Below are positions 46,148 to 54,561 of a DNA stretch of 64,000 nucleotides, piece after piece. The position numbers were made by a program, and so were the translations under genes. The notes beneath the pieces were generated by a model. That model was not told the origin of the DNA and did not search any database. It saw nothing but the letters and a program-made list of their open reading frames with translations. Within the stretch, counting starts at the first letter, position 1. Each line of letters opens with the position of its first letter. The stretch comes from Rikenella microfusus DSM 15922 (GTDB taxonomy: Bacteria > Bacteroidota > Bacteroidia > Bacteroidales > Rikenellaceae). Where the stretch lies: positions 2,019,882-2,083,881 of the forward strand of contig NZ_KE386488.1 of the NCBI RefSeq assembly GCF_000427365.1, written 5' to 3'.

Positions 46148-48307
46148 TTACAAATTGGCCTTTACGAACCCGATCGCCCGGCGCAGCAGATGGTCGCGCG
46201 AGGAGCCCATCCCGTGGTTTTTGTCCGGGTAGATCAGCATTTCGAACGGTTTGCCGGCTTCGACCAGCCGTTCGATCATTTCGTAACTGTTCTGGATGTG
46301 CACGTTGTCATCTCCGGTACCGTGCGCCAGCAACAATTTCCCCTTCAGCAGGTGTGCGAAACGGACCGGGCTGTTGTCGTCGTACCCCGCCGCGTTGTCC
46401 TGCGGCAGACCGTTGTAGAGTTCGGTATATATCGTATCGTAATAGCGCCACGAAGTGACCGGAGCCACCGCCACCGCCAAGGCGAATACGTCCGCCCCTT
46501 TCAGGATGCAGTTCAGAGCCATGAAACCGCCGTAGCTCCAGCCGTAAATGCCGATCCTCGCCGGATCTACCCAGGGCAGCGTCCCCAGGTAACGGGCCGC
46601 CGAGATCTGGTCCTGCGTTTCGAGGCCGCCCAGGTTGCCGTAGGTGCATTTGCGGAACTCCTCGCCCCGGAATCCCGTTCCGCGGCCGTCCACGCAAGCC
46701 ACCAGCACGCCTTCCCGCAGCAGGGCCGTCTCCCACGACCAGCCCCACCGGTCGGCCACCTGTTGCGACCCCGGGCCGCTGTATTGGGTCATCAGTACCG
46801 GGTAGCGTTTCGTGGAGTCGAAATCCGCCGGCTTGAGCAGATAACCGTTCAGTTCGACCCCTTCGGGCGTGGTGAAGGTGAAAAACTCTTTGCGGGGCAG
46901 GAGATAGTCCGTCCGGAGCCGTTCCCGCAGGGCGGCGTTGTCTTCCAGCACGCGGACGGCTTTCCCGTCCGCCGTCCGCCGCAGGGTCACCACCGTCGGC
47001 GTCGTGCTGTTCGAGAAGTAGTCGATCCAATAGCGGTAACCCGGTCCGAACACTCCGCTGTGCGTCCCCGCCTGGTCAGCCGCCGACAACAGTTTTTTGC
47101 CCTTGCCGTTCAGGCCGATGCTGTAAATCCCGCGCCGCAGAGGCGATCCTTCGGTAGACTGGTAATAGACCCTGCCGTTTCGGGGATCGATCCCGCAGAG
47201 CGCCGTCACTTCCCATTCGCCTTCGGTGATCCGGTTCACGAGGCGGCCCTGCATGTCGTACCGGTAGAGGTGCATCCAGCCGTCGCGTTCGCTCTTGACC
47301 ACGAACCCTTTCCCGTCCGGCAGGAAAGTCGCCGTCTGGTCATTGATCCGTTCGATGTAGCGCGGGTTCCGCTCTTCGTACAGTACGGACGAAGCTCCGG
47401 TCGATGCGTCCGCCGCGAGGATCCGGTAACGGTTCTGCATTCGGTTGAGCCAGTGTACCGCCAGCCGTCCGTCCGAGGTCCATCCGATGCGCGGCACGTA
47501 GATGTCGGTCGTTTCGGAATCCAAGTTCACGCTGAGGGTCGAGTCGCTGTCGAATCGATAAATTTTAATCTCGACCACGGAATTGGCTTCGCCCGCTTTC
47601 GGATATTTGAAGTCGTAATTTTCCGGGTACAGTTTCCCGCGGAAGGTGTTCATCGAGTACTCCTTCACCCCGCTTTCGTCGAAGCGGTAAAAGGCGATGG
47701 CGTCCGAGGAGGGCGCCCATTCGTAGGCGCGGGAGAAGCTGTACTCCTCTTCGTACACCCAGTCGGGGATACCGTTGATGATTTTGCCGCGCCGGCCGTC
47801 GGTCGTGACCTGCCGTTCGGTGAACTGCGGCGAGGCGAGATCGACCGTAAACAGGTTGTTGTCCCGCACGAATGCCGCCTTCGTACCGTCGGGCGACAGG
47901 GTCGCCTCCTGCTGTTTGCCGCCGCTCGATAGAGGCCGGAGGTCCCGGCTCGTTCGGTCGTACACGTAGTAATCGGCCCGTGCGGAATGACGGTAGATCG
48001 GCACGCGGCCGGTAACGATCAGCATCTTACGTTCGTCGTCGCTCATCGTGTAGCCTTCGACTTCCGGGAAGCCGGCCGGCGGGGCGAACAGCGTATCGAC
48101 CAGCCCGCCGTCGGCGTAGCGCCAGCGCAATACGGCTCCGTCTTTCAGCGTCGTATAATGCTCCCCGTCGGCCATGGGTCTGAGGCCGCCGATGCTTCTG
48201 GCCGACAGTTTTCCTCCGGCGATATCGTCGTAACCGATCTGTCCCGGCCGGGCCGATGCGATGCCCGCCGCTAAGGCCAAAACGGCCGCGCAAATTCCTT
48301 TTTTCAT
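46148..48307 (-). CDS. Dipeptidyl peptidase IV (S9B)
   Basis: Exported serine exopeptidase releasing X-Pro dipeptides, 719 residues, with a signal peptide (about 1-19, ending ASAR). The N-terminal eight-bladed propeller contains the substrate Glu pair in 'WVYEEEYSFSRAYEW'. The C-terminal alpha/beta hydrolase has Ser in GIYGWSYGGFMAL, Asp in HGTGDDNVH and His in YPDKNHGM. The size and motifs match Bacteroidales DPP IV. It starts immediately after the nadC stop with zero spacing, so the two are one operon. Confidence 0.94.
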   Translation of the reverse strand: MKKGICAAVLALAAGIASARPGQIGYDDIAGGKLSARSIGGLRPMADGEHYTTLKDGAVLRWRYADGGLVDTLFAPPAGFPEVEGYTMSDDERKMLIVTGRVPIYRHSARADYYVYDRTSRDLRPLSSGGKQQEATLSPDGTKAAFVRDNNLFTVDLASPQFTERQVTTDGRRGKIINGIPDWVYEEEYSFSRAYEWAPSSDAIAFYRFDESGVKEYSMNTFRGKLYPENYDFKYPKAGEANSVVEIKIYRFDSDSTLSVNLDSETTDIYVPRIGWTSDGRLAVHWLNRMQNRYRILAADASTGASSVLYEERNPRYIERINDQTATFLPDGKGFVVKSERDGWMHLYRYDMQGRLVNRITEGEWEVTALCGIDPRNGRVYYQSTEGSPLRRGIYSIGLNGKGKKLLSAADQAGTHSGVFGPGYRYWIDYFSNSTTPTVVTLRRTADGKAVRVLEDNAALRERLRTDYLLPRKEFFTFTTPEGVELNGYLLKPADFDSTKRYPVLMTQYSGPGSQQVADRWGWSWETALLREGVLVACVDGRGTGFRGEEFRKCTYGNLGGLETQDQISAARYLGTLPWVDPARIGIYGWSYGGFMALNCILKGADVFALAVAVAPVTSWRYYDTIYTELYNGLPQDNAAGYDDNSPVRFAHLLKGKLLLAHGTGDDNVHIQNSYEMIERLVEAGKPFEMLIYPDKNHGMGSSRDHLLRRAIGFVKANL

Positions 48308-49162
48308 CTATTCCACTGCTTTAAGGCTCATGTCGAGGCTTTTGATCTGGTGGGTCAGCGCCCCGACCGAAACGTAGTCTACGCCGCATTCGGCATAGGC
48401 GCGCAGGTTTTCGAGCGTGATGCCGCCGGAGGATTCGGTTTCGGCCCGGCCCGCCACTTTTTTCACCGCCTGGCGGGTCTGTTCCACGCTGAAGTTGTCG
48501 AACATGATCCGGTCGGCGCCTCCGGCCGCGAACACTTCGTCGATATCTTCCAGTGTCCGTACTTCGATCTCGATCTTGAGGTCTTTGTGTTTTTCTTTCA
48601 GGTACGCGCGTGCTCCGGCCAATGCTTTGGCGATGCCGCCGGCGAAGTCGATGTGGTTGTCCTTGAGCAGGATCATGTCGAACAGGCCGATCCGGTGGTT
48701 TTCGCCGCCGCCGATCTTCACCGCCATTTTATCCAGCACGCGCATGCCGGGCGTGGTTTTGCGGGTGTCGAGCACTTTGGTTTTCAACCCTTTCAGCGCG
48801 TCGGCATACACCGCGGTCTGGGTGGCCACGCCGCTCATGCGCTGCATGATGTTGAGGATCACGCGTTCGGACTGCAAGAGGGCGATGAGGCTTCCTTCCA
48901 CGTAAAAGGCGATGTCTCCGGGTTGAACGCGGTCGCCGTCCCGGAGGATGCGTTCGAATGTCACGGTCGGGTCGAGCCGACGGAAAACGCGTTCGGCGAT
49001 TTCGACGCCGGCCAGTACGCCGGCCTGTTTGACGAGCAGTTTCATCCGTCCGCGCTCGCCGGTGGGAATGGAACTCAACGAGGTGTGGTCGCCGTCGCCG
49101 ATGTCTTCGGCGATCGCCAGTTCGATCAGTTTGTCTACGAAGGGTTCGTATGTCTTTTCCAT
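48308..49162 (-). CDS. nadC: Quinolinate phosphoribosyltransferase (carboxylating)
   Basis: Converts quinolinate and PRPP to nicotinate mononucleotide in de novo NAD synthesis. It has 284 residues. Typical segments are 'DHTSLSSIPTGERGRMKLLVKQAGVLAG', 'MQRMSGVATQT', 'LDTRKTTPGMRVLDKMAVKIGGGENHR' and 'SSGGITLENLRAYAECGVDYVSVGALTH'. The stop directly abuts the DPP IV start. Its upstream side is the right copy of the long inverted repeat, on whose other side lies ruvX. Confidence 0.96.
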   Translation of the reverse strand: MEKTYEPFVDKLIELAIAEDIGDGDHTSLSSIPTGERGRMKLLVKQAGVLAGVEIAERVFRRLDPTVTFERILRDGDRVQPGDIAFYVEGSLIALLQSERVILNIMQRMSGVATQTAVYADALKGLKTKVLDTRKTTPGMRVLDKMAVKIGGGENHRIGLFDMILLKDNHIDFAGGIAKALAGARAYLKEKHKDLKIEIEVRTLEDIDEVFAAGGADRIMFDNFSVEQTRQAVKKVAGRAETESSGGITLENLRAYAECGVDYVSVGALTHQIKSLDMSLKAVE

Positions 49163-49772
49163 ATGTTTGGTGTGTTGCGGTTTTTGTCCGGTTTCCGTCC
49201 GCCGGTGCGGTATTCGAAACCGTGTCGATGTATTCGCCGGAGCCTGTGGTACTCATCCGGCCCGCGCGACCTAAAGGTCGCAAAGTATATCCCTGCCAAT
49301 TAACCGTGCGGTTAAAAACAAGTTTCCGCGTTAGCGGGCGGGCCGGACGCCTCCCCACGGGAGGCCCGCAACTCTCGCGCTGCTCGATGCGGCCGCTCCC
49401 GGGCGTCCGACCCGAATGAAAAATTAACCGTACTTTTAATTGGCAGGTTAAAGCCCGGAGCCAGCGAGGGCCAAACGAGCTTTGCGAGTTGCAGCCCTGC
49501 GCCGGGGGTGGCTCCGGCCTGACCGCTACGCGGCCAATTAACCATACGGTTTATATAAGTACTTCTTCCAGCATCTTGTTTTGTACCGCGGTCAGGTAGA
49601 GGCTACTGACCCGGAAAATCGTACATTTCCGGTGACTTTTTTGCTTCCTTTTTTGGTCGCACAAAAAAGGAGATGCCCCGCCGGCATAAGGCGTCCGGAG
49701 AAGCCAGTGCCTCCGCGGCATAAGCGGGCGAAAAAAACAAACGCCTGTCGGCGGACAGATACCGCAGGCTGT
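49163..49772. repeat. Repeat mosaic; right copy of the long inverted repeat (49292-49756)
   Basis: Mirror image of 41539-42000: A-like (49299-49316, ttaaccgtgcggttaa), reversed B (49320-49420), A-like (about 49424-49440), C (49455-49525), A-like (49535-49553), reversed D (49560-49756). 49163-49290 holds the nadC leader and a gacctaaaggtc hairpin. The D part runs up to the ruvX stop, so the 3' end of ruvX mRNA reads into it. Confidence 0.85.
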
Positions 49773-50198
49773 CTATTTGATCGCGTCCGCCGATTCCATA
49801 TAAGATTGCAGAATGATGACCGCGCTGACCCGGTCCACCAATCCCTTGTTCGTGCGCCGTTCCTTTTTCTTTACCCCTCCCTCGATGATGGCCCGGTGGG
49901 CCAGCACCGAAGTGAAACGCTCGTCGTGGAACACGACCGGAATGTCCGGGAGCACCTTGCGCAACCGGTTCACGAAAGGCGCGATATAGCGCTGCGACTC
50001 GGACGGCTCGCCGTTCATCTGCCGCGGCTCGCCGACCACGAAAAGCTCCACTTCGTTTGTAGCCGCATAACGTTGCAAATATTCCACCGCCTCGTGCGCC
50101 GGTACCGTATCCAGCGCCGTGGCGATCAGCCGCAGCGGGTCGGTCACCGCCAGCCCGACCCGCTTGCGCCCGTAATCTATCGCGACGATCCTGCCCAT
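49773..50198 (-). CDS. ruvX: RuvX/YqgF family putative pre-16S rRNA nuclease
   Basis: A 141-residue RNase H-fold nuclease (YqgF), needed for 16S rRNA 5' processing and formerly called a Holliday-junction resolvase. The conserved Asp is in AIDYGRKRVGLAVTD, followed by 'LFVVGEPRQMNGEPSE' and the C-terminal 'HDERFTSVLA...DRVSAVIILQSYME'. A -7 element lies 10 bp upstream. It is divergent from the sulfatase. In Bacteroidales it usually sits beside def, but here the inverted repeat follows directly. Confidence 0.95.
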   Translation of the reverse strand: MGRIVAIDYGRKRVGLAVTDPLRLIATALDTVPAHEAVEYLQRYAATNEVELFVVGEPRQMNGEPSESQRYIAPFVNRLRKVLPDIPVVFHDERFTSVLAHRAIIEGGVKKKERRTNKGLVDRVSAVIILQSYMESADAIK

Positions 50199-50207
50199 AT
50201 CCGGCTA

Positions 50208-50215
50208 CAAAAATA
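50208..50215 (-). promoter_or_regulatory. Promoter -7 element of ruvX
   Basis: TATTTTTG on the minus strand (TAnnTTTG), 10 bp before the ruvX ATG, implying a very short leader. Confidence 0.45.
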
Positions 50216-50238
50216 GCGAAAATAAAACGACCTTTTCG

Positions 50239-50246
50239 TACCTTTG
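50239..50246 (+). promoter_or_regulatory. Promoter -7 element of the sulfatase gene
   Basis: TACCTTTG, an exact TAnnTTTG match, 23 bp before the ATG. It is divergent from the ruvX promoter. Confidence 0.55.
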
Positions 50247-50269
50247 AAATTCCGATACCGAATCCGACC

Positions 50270-51784
50270 ATGAAACAGACAATAGCGACACTGGCCGCGC
50301 TGGCAGCCGCAGGCGCCGTATCGGCCGCCCCAAAGACACAGCCTAACGTCATTCTTATCATGACCGACCAGCACCGGTTCGATTATTTAGGCGCCGTCGA
50401 TCCCAATATCCATACCCCCAACCTCGACGCGCTGGCCGCCGACGGGGTGCGGTTTACCAACGGGTACAGCTCCGCGCCGAGCAGCACGCCGGCCCGGGCG
50501 GGGTTGCTGACAGGCCAGTCGCCGTGGCACCACGGCCTGATCGGATACGTCCCGTACATCGCTCCGGAATATCCCAACCAGCTGCCCCAGCTGATGACCG
50601 ACGCAGGCTATTACAGCTACGGCATCGGCAAAATGCACTGGCATCCGCAGCGTTCCCTGCGCGGGTTCGCGGCGACCGAATTGGACGAATCGGGGCGCGT
50701 CGAGGACGACGGATTCGTCAGCGACTACCGGCAGTGGTTCGCCCGAGTGGCGCCGGGCCTGAGTCCCGACTCCAGCCATATGGGATGGAACGGCCACTCG
50801 GCGAAAGCATACCCGCTGGCCGACACGCTCCATCCGACCTGGTGGACCGGCGAACGGGCCGTCCGGCTGATAGAAAACTACGACCAAGACCGACCGCTGT
50901 TCCTGAAAGTATCCTTCGCGCGGCCCCACAGCCCGTACGATCCCCCCCGGCGATTCCTCGATCTGTACGAAGACAAAACGCTGGCCGCGCCGGCCGCGGG
51001 CGACTGGGACTCGACCTACTCGACCCGTTTTACCCACGATCCGCTGAAAAATCCCGACGCGCCTTTCGGCGACTTCGGGTCCGAATACGCGCAGCGGTCC
51101 CGCAAATACTACGCGGCCAACGTATCGTTCATCGACGAGCAGATCGGCCGGATCATGGCCGCCCTGAAAGAGAAAGGGATGTATGACAATTCGGTGATTC
51201 TCTTCGTCTCCGACCACGGAGACATGCTCGGCGACCACTACCACTGGCGCAAGACCTATGCCTACGAAGGGTCGTCGCACGTACCGTTCATCGTCCGTTA
51301 TCCGAAGGGAATGAAGGCGAAAGTGAAACGCGGGACGACGCGGCCCGAACCGGTCGAAATCCGCGACATCCTGCCTACCTTTCTCGATGCGGCGGGGGCC
51401 GACGTGCCGGACGGAGTGGACGGCCGTTCGGTACTCGACATCGTCCGGAATCCGAAAAAAGCCGGATGGCGGGACATGATCGACATCGAGCATTACTCCT
51501 GCTACGGCCCGAACAGCGGCTACGTGGCGCTGACGGACGGGAAATACAAATATATCTGGTTCTACAACAAGGGGGAAGAGCAGTTGTTCGACCTCGCGTC
51601 CGACCCTTACGAGAACCGAGACCTGCACGACGATGCGGCGCAGGCTCCGCGCCTGGAGGTTTTCCGCAAACGGATGGCGGAACATCTCCGGGAACGCGGG
51701 GAGGAATGGGTGTCGCCGTCGGGCGAATTACAAATCGTCCGGAACGTGCCGGTGCATACGCCCAATTTCCCGAAAGCCGAATAA
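50270..51784 (+). CDS. Exported Ser-type sulfatase (arylsulfatase family)
   Basis: A 504-residue type I sulfatase that hydrolyses sulfate esters, probably of host or dietary glycans. The signal peptide is about 1-19 (ending VSAA). The metal site begins at NVILIMTDQ (Asp33, Gln34). The maturation motif is S72-T-P-A-R76 followed by AGLLTG. A Ser at this position must be oxidised to formylglycine by an anaerobic sulfatase-maturating enzyme (anSME), which is not in this window. 'VILFVSDHGDMLGDHY' supplies further metal ligands. It is monocistronic and not in an obvious polysaccharide-utilisation locus. Confidence 0.93.
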   Translation: MKQTIATLAALAAAGAVSAAPKTQPNVILIMTDQHRFDYLGAVDPNIHTPNLDALAADGVRFTNGYSSAPSSTPARAGLLTGQSPWHHGLIGYVPYIAPEYPNQLPQLMTDAGYYSYGIGKMHWHPQRSLRGFAATELDESGRVEDDGFVSDYRQWFARVAPGLSPDSSHMGWNGHSAKAYPLADTLHPTWWTGERAVRLIENYDQDRPLFLKVSFARPHSPYDPPRRFLDLYEDKTLAAPAAGDWDSTYSTRFTHDPLKNPDAPFGDFGSEYAQRSRKYYAANVSFIDEQIGRIMAALKEKGMYDNSVILFVSDHGDMLGDHYHWRKTYAYEGSSHVPFIVRYPKGMKAKVKRGTTRPEPVEIRDILPTFLDAAGADVPDGVDGRSVLDIVRNPKKAGWRDMIDIEHYSCYGPNSGYVALTDGKYKYIWFYNKGEEQLFDLASDPYENRDLHDDAAQAPRLEVFRKRMAEHLRERGEEWVSPSGELQIVRNVPVHTPNFPKAE

Positions 51785-51921
51785 AACGAAGCACAATACC
51801 CCGAAGCCAGCGGAGGCGAAACCCGGCGCAGCGCGGGTTGCAGCCCTCCGTTCGGGGTGCCTTGCGGGCTGCGTCCGCCGCGCAGACGGTGATAACGCAT
51901 CGCCATGTCCCGGAAAATCCC

Positions 51922-51929
51922 TACTTTCG
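51922..51929 (+). promoter_or_regulatory. Candidate -7 element of glyS
   Basis: TACTTTCG, a one-base variant of TAnnTTTG, 22 bp before the glyS ATG. Confidence 0.4.
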
Positions 51930-51951
51930 CACATTCAAACATTCAGAACCG

Positions 51952-53496
51952 ATGACACAGGAGGAACTTTTCAAGAAACTGATCGCACACAGCAAGGAGT
52001 ACGGATTCATATTCCCCTCCAGCGAGATATACGACGGGCTTTCGGCCGTTTACGACTACGGCCAGCTCGGCGTCGAACTCAAGAACAACATCAAGCGTTA
52101 CTGGTGGGATGCGATGACCAAACTGCACGACAATATCGTGGGCATCGACGCGGCCATCTTCATGCACCCCAAGACCTGGGAAGCATCGGGGCACGTGGGA
52201 GCGTTCAACGACCCGCTGATCGACAACAAGGACAGCAAGAAACGGTACCGGGCCGACGTGCTGATCGAAGACTGGATCGCCAAACAGGACGAGAAGATCG
52301 AAAAAGAGGTAGCCAAGGCCGCCAAACGGTTCGGCGAAGCGTTCGACCGCGAACAGTTCGTGACCACCAACGCCCGCGTGCTGGAGATCAAGGCCAAACG
52401 CGACGCGGCGCACGAGAAGATGACCGAAGTGCTCAATGCCAACGACCTGGCCGGCGTGAAAGCGCTCATCGAGGAGCTGGGTATCGTCTGTCCGATCAGC
52501 GGTACCAAGAACTGGACGGACGTGCGTCAGTTCAACCTGATGTTCAGCACCCAGATGGGTTCCACGGCCGACGGAGCGAGTATCGTTTACCTGCGTCCCG
52601 AAACGGCGCAGGGGATCTTTGTTAATTTCCTGAACGTGCAGAAGACCGGGCGCATGAAGATTCCGTTCGGGATCGCCCAGATCGGCAAGGCTTTCCGCAA
52701 TGAGATCGTGGCGCGGCAGTTCATCTTCCGCATGCGCGAGTTCGAGCAGATGGAGATGCAGTTCTTCGTCAAACCGGGTACAGAGATGCAGTGGTTCGAG
52801 CATTGGCGGCAGTTCCGTATGAGCTGGCACCGCGCGCTGGGTTTCGGCGACGACCGTTACCGTTTCCACGACCACGAAAAACTGGCCCACTACGCCAATG
52901 CCGCCACGGACGTGGAATACGAATTCCCGTTCGGGTTCAAGGAGGTGGAAGGGATCCACTCGCGTACGGATTTCGACCTGTCGCAGCATGCGAAGTTCTC
53001 CGGCAAGAAGATCCAGTACTTCGACACCGAGAGCGGCGAAAGCTATACGCCGTATGTGGTCGAAACGTCGATCGGGGTGGACCGCATGTTCCTTCAGGTT
53101 TTTTCGGCGGCTTATACGGAAGAGAAGCTGGAAAACGGCGAAGAACGCGTGGTGATGCGTTTCCCGGCCGCCCTGGCACCGGTCAAGGCGGCGGTGTTGC
53201 CGCTGGTGAAGAAGGACGGGCTTCCCGAGGTGGCGCGGAAGATCGTGAACGACCTGAAATTCGACCACTATGTGCAGTATGACGAGAAGGACAGCATCGG
53301 AAAACGTTACCGTCGTCAGGACGCCATCGGTACGCCGCTGTGCATAACGGTGGACCACCAATCGCTCGAAGACGGCACGGTGACGATCCGCCACCGGGAT
53401 TCGATGCAGCAGGAACGGGTGAAGATCGCCGAACTGCCGGGTATCGTACACGATATGGTCAGCCTCCGTCCGCTGTTCGCCAAGCTGGTCAGATAA
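51952..53496 (+). CDS. glyS: Glycyl-tRNA synthetase (single-chain class II type)
   Basis: Charges tRNA-Gly. It is the single-chain dimeric form, not the bacterial alpha2beta2 (GlyQ/GlyS) form. The start at ATG 51952 (MTQEELFKKLIAHSK) gives 514 residues, and the longer frame upstream is shadow sequence over the sulfatase end. Class II motif 1 surrounds 'YDYGQLGVELKNNIKRYWW', motif 2 is 'AQIGKAFRNEIVARQFIFRMREFEQME' and motif 3 is 'TSIGVDRMFL'. 'YLRPETAQGIFVNF' is the glycine-binding segment. Confidence 0.96.
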   Translation: MTQEELFKKLIAHSKEYGFIFPSSEIYDGLSAVYDYGQLGVELKNNIKRYWWDAMTKLHDNIVGIDAAIFMHPKTWEASGHVGAFNDPLIDNKDSKKRYRADVLIEDWIAKQDEKIEKEVAKAAKRFGEAFDREQFVTTNARVLEIKAKRDAAHEKMTEVLNANDLAGVKALIEELGIVCPISGTKNWTDVRQFNLMFSTQMGSTADGASIVYLRPETAQGIFVNFLNVQKTGRMKIPFGIAQIGKAFRNEIVARQFIFRMREFEQMEMQFFVKPGTEMQWFEHWRQFRMSWHRALGFGDDRYRFHDHEKLAHYANAATDVEYEFPFGFKEVEGIHSRTDFDLSQHAKFSGKKIQYFDTESGESYTPYVVETSIGVDRMFLQVFSAAYTEEKLENGEERVVMRFPAALAPVKAAVLPLVKKDGLPEVARKIVNDLKFDHYVQYDEKDSIGKRYRRQDAIGTPLCITVDHQSLEDGTVTIRHRDSMQQERVKIAELPGIVHDMVSLRPLFAKLVR

Positions 53497-53724
53497 GCGA
53501 TCGCTTTATGGCTGTTTCCCGGGTTCGGGGGCGCTGTCCTCGCTGCGGGGCGTTTTACCGACGAGAGCAGAACGGGGACTGTCCGCATTTTATCCCCGCT
53601 GTCCGGCAATTGGTTTGCTATGTCGATTCTATGACTTTGCCGCAATCGGGGCGATCGGTAAACGTGCCGAGGTGAAAAGGTACAGGAGGTTCCACCCTAA
53701 AAAGGCGAAATGTACCGTCGTAGA

Positions 53725-53755
53725 AGCGGGCTGCCCAGTTGCCGGGCAGCCCGCT
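53725..53755 (+). terminator. Intrinsic terminator downstream of glyS
   Basis: Perfect 12-bp GC-rich arms (53725-53736, 53744-53755), loop of 7, followed by TTCTG. It lies 229 bp after the glyS stop. Confidence 0.6.
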
Positions 53756-54159
53756 TTCTGTCAGCGTATCCGCCGGTGCCGCCGACAGAAAGTTTTTTCC
53801 GCAGGAAGAACGGGTGCGGAACCGAATGGACGAGGGGTATTTTAACCGTACGGTTAATTTTTCATTCGGGTCGGACGCCCGGGAGACCGCTCCGAGTTTA
53901 CGAGGGTTGCGGGCCTCCCGTGGGGAGGCGTCCGGCCCGCCCGCTGACGCGGAAACTTGTTTTTAATCATACGGTTAATTGTCCGCGTAGCGGTCAGCCC
54001 GGAGCCACCCCCGGCGAAGGGCTGCAACTCGCAAAGCTCGTTTGGCCCTTGCTGGCTCCGGGCTGGGGCCGCCCTAAACACGAAGGTTTTTCCCGGGCGT
54101 TCAACCTTAAATATATGGCGACTATATACGACTTTACACAAACTTCCCGATAACCCCGC

Positions 54160-54230
54160 TCGGCTTCGCGCCGGACGGCCTGAGGCGGTGCAAACCCAGC
54201 AAAAGACCTGAAAGGTCCGGCGCGAGCCGA
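54160..54230. other. Long imperfect hairpin of unknown role
   Basis: 54160-54176 pairs with 54215-54230 over 16 bp with a single bulged T (cggctTcgcgccgg against ccggcgcgagccg). The 38-nt terminal region is A/G-rich. It lies in a long intergenic space and belongs to none of the A-E cassettes. It may be a small RNA or a repeat of another family. Confidence 0.4.
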
Positions 54231-54561
54231 AAAAGTATCGGCGAAAACTAAAAGGTATATCGAAGTATATAATCGGGTACCCTATATATTTCTACGATCC
54301 ATCGGATTCTCCGGTTTTCCATCCGAACAGCGGAATCGCAGCAAGAGTGGATACGAGTCAAAAGATCTGAAAATCAGACATATGTATAAATGGCATAAAA
54401 TCGTATATACACCGGGTCGCCACCATTTCGGCCGATGCTTCTTCGGCTCGTGCCGTCCCCTTCCGGCAGAGAGAATGCTCGGTCGGAGCGCCGGACCGTA
54501 CTGCGGAACCGACCGGAAAATATTGCGATTCCGATGATATGTTCAGTTATGCAATCCGGTT

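Larger units (their letters stand above)
53497..54561. repeat. Long non-coding region: terminator, cassette mosaic, structured element
   Basis: No certain gene in 1,065 bp. A 55-codon ORF at 53508-53675 (CPRCG...C) is too weak to call. A terminator lies at 53725-53755. The cassettes are A (perfect, 53842-53857), B (53858-53970, cctcccgtggggagg), A-like (53974-53990) and C (53995-54066). A 16-bp stem with one bulge at 54160-54230 is described separately. From 54240 to 54561 the sequence is AT-richer with no recognised element. Confidence 0.7.

Noticed and set aside
53508-53675. Possible 55-residue CxxC zinc-ribbon protein downstream of glyS
   Set aside because: Only one CPRCG motif plus a lone Cys. 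No promoter and no recognisable family. It may be the glyS 3' untranslated region.
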